Part shown: positions 61,929-64,000 of the stretch, piece after piece | Layout: each line of letters starts with the position of its first letter | Position numbering within the stretch: the stretch's first letter is position 1 | Source: Leuctra nigra | Taxonomy: Eukaryota; Arthropoda; Insecta; Plecoptera; Leuctridae | Reading direction: 5' to 3' | Length of the DNA: 64,000 nucleotides | Assembly: GCA_934045905.1 (NCBI GenBank) | Contig: OW203768.1 | Span: 11,250,316 to 11,314,315 of the forward strand | Made by a program: the position numbers and the translations under genes | Notes under the pieces: generated by a model | Seen by the model: the letters and a program-made list of their open reading frames with translations, nothing else | What the model was told of the DNA's origin: nothing | Databases searched by the model: none

Positions 61929-62096
61929 TACTGTATTTACTCGCGTATAAGGCGCACCCGGGTATAAGGCGCAGTGTAGTTTTGAGAAACCTAATCTTGG
62001 AAATCACAGTAGGCGCGTATAAGGCGCACCCCACTTTTTGAAATGCAAATTTTTGAATAACTACCTGTGCCTTCCTACGCGAGTAAATTTACAGTA
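61929..62096. mobile_element. Small TIR element, paralogue of 26,039-26,204
   Basis: Same ends and interior as the copy in E(z) intron 3. Part of the duplicated block. Confidence 0.8.
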
Positions 62097-63932
62097 TTCA
62101 GTGCAGCAAACAAAATGGAACTTGCTAATTGCAAATCAAGTGTAGGTATTTCAGTACTTGAAATCAAGATCATTCCTCACAATTAGAACAAAACAAATTA
62201 ATCTAAAAGTGATGGATAACTACCTGACAAAGTCAGTCAAGGCTTTTTAAAATCTACATCATCTGCAATAAATGACTGACTTCTCTCTGAGCTCGTCCGC
62301 TTGTCCCTTGTCCGGGAACATGTTTGACACGGCCTGGAAGATCTGCATGCCCGGGAAGGGCTTGTCGAGCGACCTCGACGGCTTGCGTTCCGCGGTGGCG
62401 CTTCCCACCGCCTTCCTCGGTTCCTTCTCCTTCTCGCTGGACGACTTCACGTCCTCCTGATCGCAACACACATTTACAAAGTTGGTTTAAAAGAATGGTT
62501 CTTCATTCTAAAAGCCAGAAACATCTGGTGACTCTAGTAGTACAAACAGTGCTCTGGGAAAAAATGTTTAAAAAAATGCCGTGCCATCCATTTCCCCCAT
62601 GAGACGTCAATAGTTTGTTTTTTTAGGAAGATCTGTTCACAAATAGAGGTATAAAAGTGAACAATTTCCATACAAGATTATTGCCGGTGAACATGTAACA
62701 TGTGTTGCAAGTGACATTCTATTGCCACGTTTTCTATGTGGCTTTTGGCAAGTGGTAGGTAGTTACTTGTCTACAGCTTTAGTGCATCAGGGGTCTTTCT
62801 AATCAAAGGTGTTTTCTAGTAGTACTCTGAATGTCTACTAACCGACATATCTCTATTCTGGTACTGCATGAGGGAGTTGCCGAGCTCGACAAAGATAGCA
62901 TCGTCAATGAAGCCACCTTCACGATCACCGTGAACTTTTCCATCGTAGTTTTTGATCAGCTCCTCTATGAACGTTCCATCCTGATCTAATATTTCATCAC
63001 CCATGTATGGGATGTTGTAGAGAACCATCTCGTCTTCTACCATGAAGTTCTGTTGTATCGGAGCCCAAGTGTACATCGTTGGGATTGGTGTGACGGAATT
63101 TATTATCTTCAGTGGGCAAGTCTGCGTTCTGCCATCAGAACAAGTAATCGATGCCTTCTTCATGCAAGCGACATGGGCTGGAGGCTCTTGAAGACAAGAC
63201 CAGACGTTCTTGCTCTCGATCCACCGACTTTGCGCTTCACTTAACACTTCTGAAATCAATATTGATTTATGTTATAGGACCTCGAAATTTATTGGATGTA
63301 AGGAGAGACGTCTGTTTGTATAGGTAAGTAAGTATTTATTGAGTAAACTTACCAGCAACATGCAATCTGTTGTTGTTCCATGCAAACTTAACCTCGTCAG
63401 CTCTTTTGAATCTTCATCTGTATTATTCTGAAATATTCTGTCTTGACACGTTTCTTCCATTCTTGATTCATTTTGCCTTTAGTAGACATGATTATTTTAT
63501 AACAAAAATATACAGATTTCGTTAAAAAAAATGGCAAAAATATGTGGATTCTGACTTTCATAATCATCAAACAAAACTCAATACAAATGGCGGTGGCATC
63601 ATTTCCGTTTCCTGTCCCGACACTCAACTCTTCCCGCCTTTTCTCTTTAGGCGCCAAAATTTAAAACTAGACACAAGTGGCAGAGGGCTGAGTCGAGTCT
63701 GGATGTGGTAATCGTAGGTCGGGACTGGATATTGCTTAAAATAAAATGTAGTTTTCTTCCTGAGTTTCTCGTTTTTATGTCAATTTTAGCAGACACATGA
63801 GTTGAAAGTTGCAAGCTCTCTTTGGTAAGAATGTTCAAAAAGTTTGATGTGGGGGATGGTAGGGGTATCTTTCCACTCTTTATTCTTTCTTTGCACTGTG
63901 GGAAAGGGGGTAAAGGGGTAAGTGGTATCAAG

Positions 63933-64000
63933 GTATGATTACTGGTATGATTACTGGGATTGAGGAGGCCTTGGAGAGGAAGAACAAGGTTGGAGTTATA
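63933..64000 (+). mobile_element. Possible LINE reverse-transcriptase fragment at window end
   Basis: Plus-strand reading MITGIEEALERKNKVGVI resembles the segment before the first catalytic Asp of LINE reverse transcriptases (pattern ITxxIExAxxxKxKxGxVxxD). It begins just where similarity to the E(z) block ends. Only 68 bp are visible. Confidence 0.35.

Larger units (their letters stand above)
60614..63932 (-). pseudogene. E(z): Duplicated E(z) 5' block: exons 1-4 plus promoter
   Basis: Copy of 25,627-28,333, about 98-99% alike by eye apart from insertions. Exons 63489-63353 (exon 1', 137 nt against 139), 63249-62843 (407), 62456-62281 (176) and 60787-60624 (164). A 2-nt deletion near 63,412 shifts exon 1' so that MSTKGKMNQEWKKR... 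stops after 30 codons. Exon 2' changes a conserved Val to Gly (VELGNS). Lacks the CXC and SET domains. The THAP gene that should follow is replaced by other sequence at 63,933. Confidence 0.93.

Overview
This is a eukaryotic, intron-rich and transposon-rich nuclear window. It comes from a pancrustacean arthropod, probably an insect. The host genes match animal Polycomb and phosphoinositide-kinase genes. A captured block of mitochondrial DNA has trnL(UUR) between cox1 and cox2, an arrangement diagnostic of Pancrustacea, and uses TGA as Trp. I cannot name the species.

Layout. (1) 0.49-27.6 kb, minus strand: a complete 12-exon Enhancer of zeste gene (E(z)/EZH2, H3K27 methyltransferase). The 12 exons add up to 733 codons plus stop, with every splice phase consistent. 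Its introns hold a 6.5-kb NUMT (2.18-8.70 kb), a four-copy minisatellite interrupted by a hAT MITE, several TIR elements, and a 7.8-kb hAT transposon (13,092-20,901) that is itself split by a full-length LINE. (2) 27.6-28.4 kb: a short divergent promoter region with E2F-like and YY1-like motifs, carrying a recent tRNA-derived SINE. (3) 28.39-29.40 kb, plus strand: a THAP-domain gene broken by a 370-bp TIR element with a 9-bp target duplication. (4) 30.06-60.6 kb, minus strand: the 3' two-thirds of a PIKfyve/fab1 gene (18 exons, kinase domain intact, one in-frame TAG). Its largest intron (41.6-55.8 kb) is filled with repeats, including a 3 x 1190-bp tandem array, Helitron-like elements, SINEs and fold-back sequences. 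(5) 60.6-63.93 kb: a second, decaying copy of E(z) exons 1-4 plus promoter, fused directly to the truncated PIKfyve. The geometry is what one tandem duplication of about 35 kb would leave, with breakpoints inside E(z) and PIKfyve.

The most novel item is the LINE at 13.78-18.98 kb. Its ORF1 joins an acidic/coiled-coil N-terminus to a macro domain resembling the ADP-ribosyl hydrolase TARG1/OARD1 and then to an SGNH (GDSL-type) esterase domain. ORF1 overlaps the ORF2 frame (endonuclease plus reverse transcriptase) at an A-AAA-AAC heptamer immediately before the ORF1 stop, a textbook -1 frameshift context.

All identifications are by eye from translations and motifs; no database search or alignment program was run. 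Exon ends come from reading splice sites and phase and may be off by a base in places.
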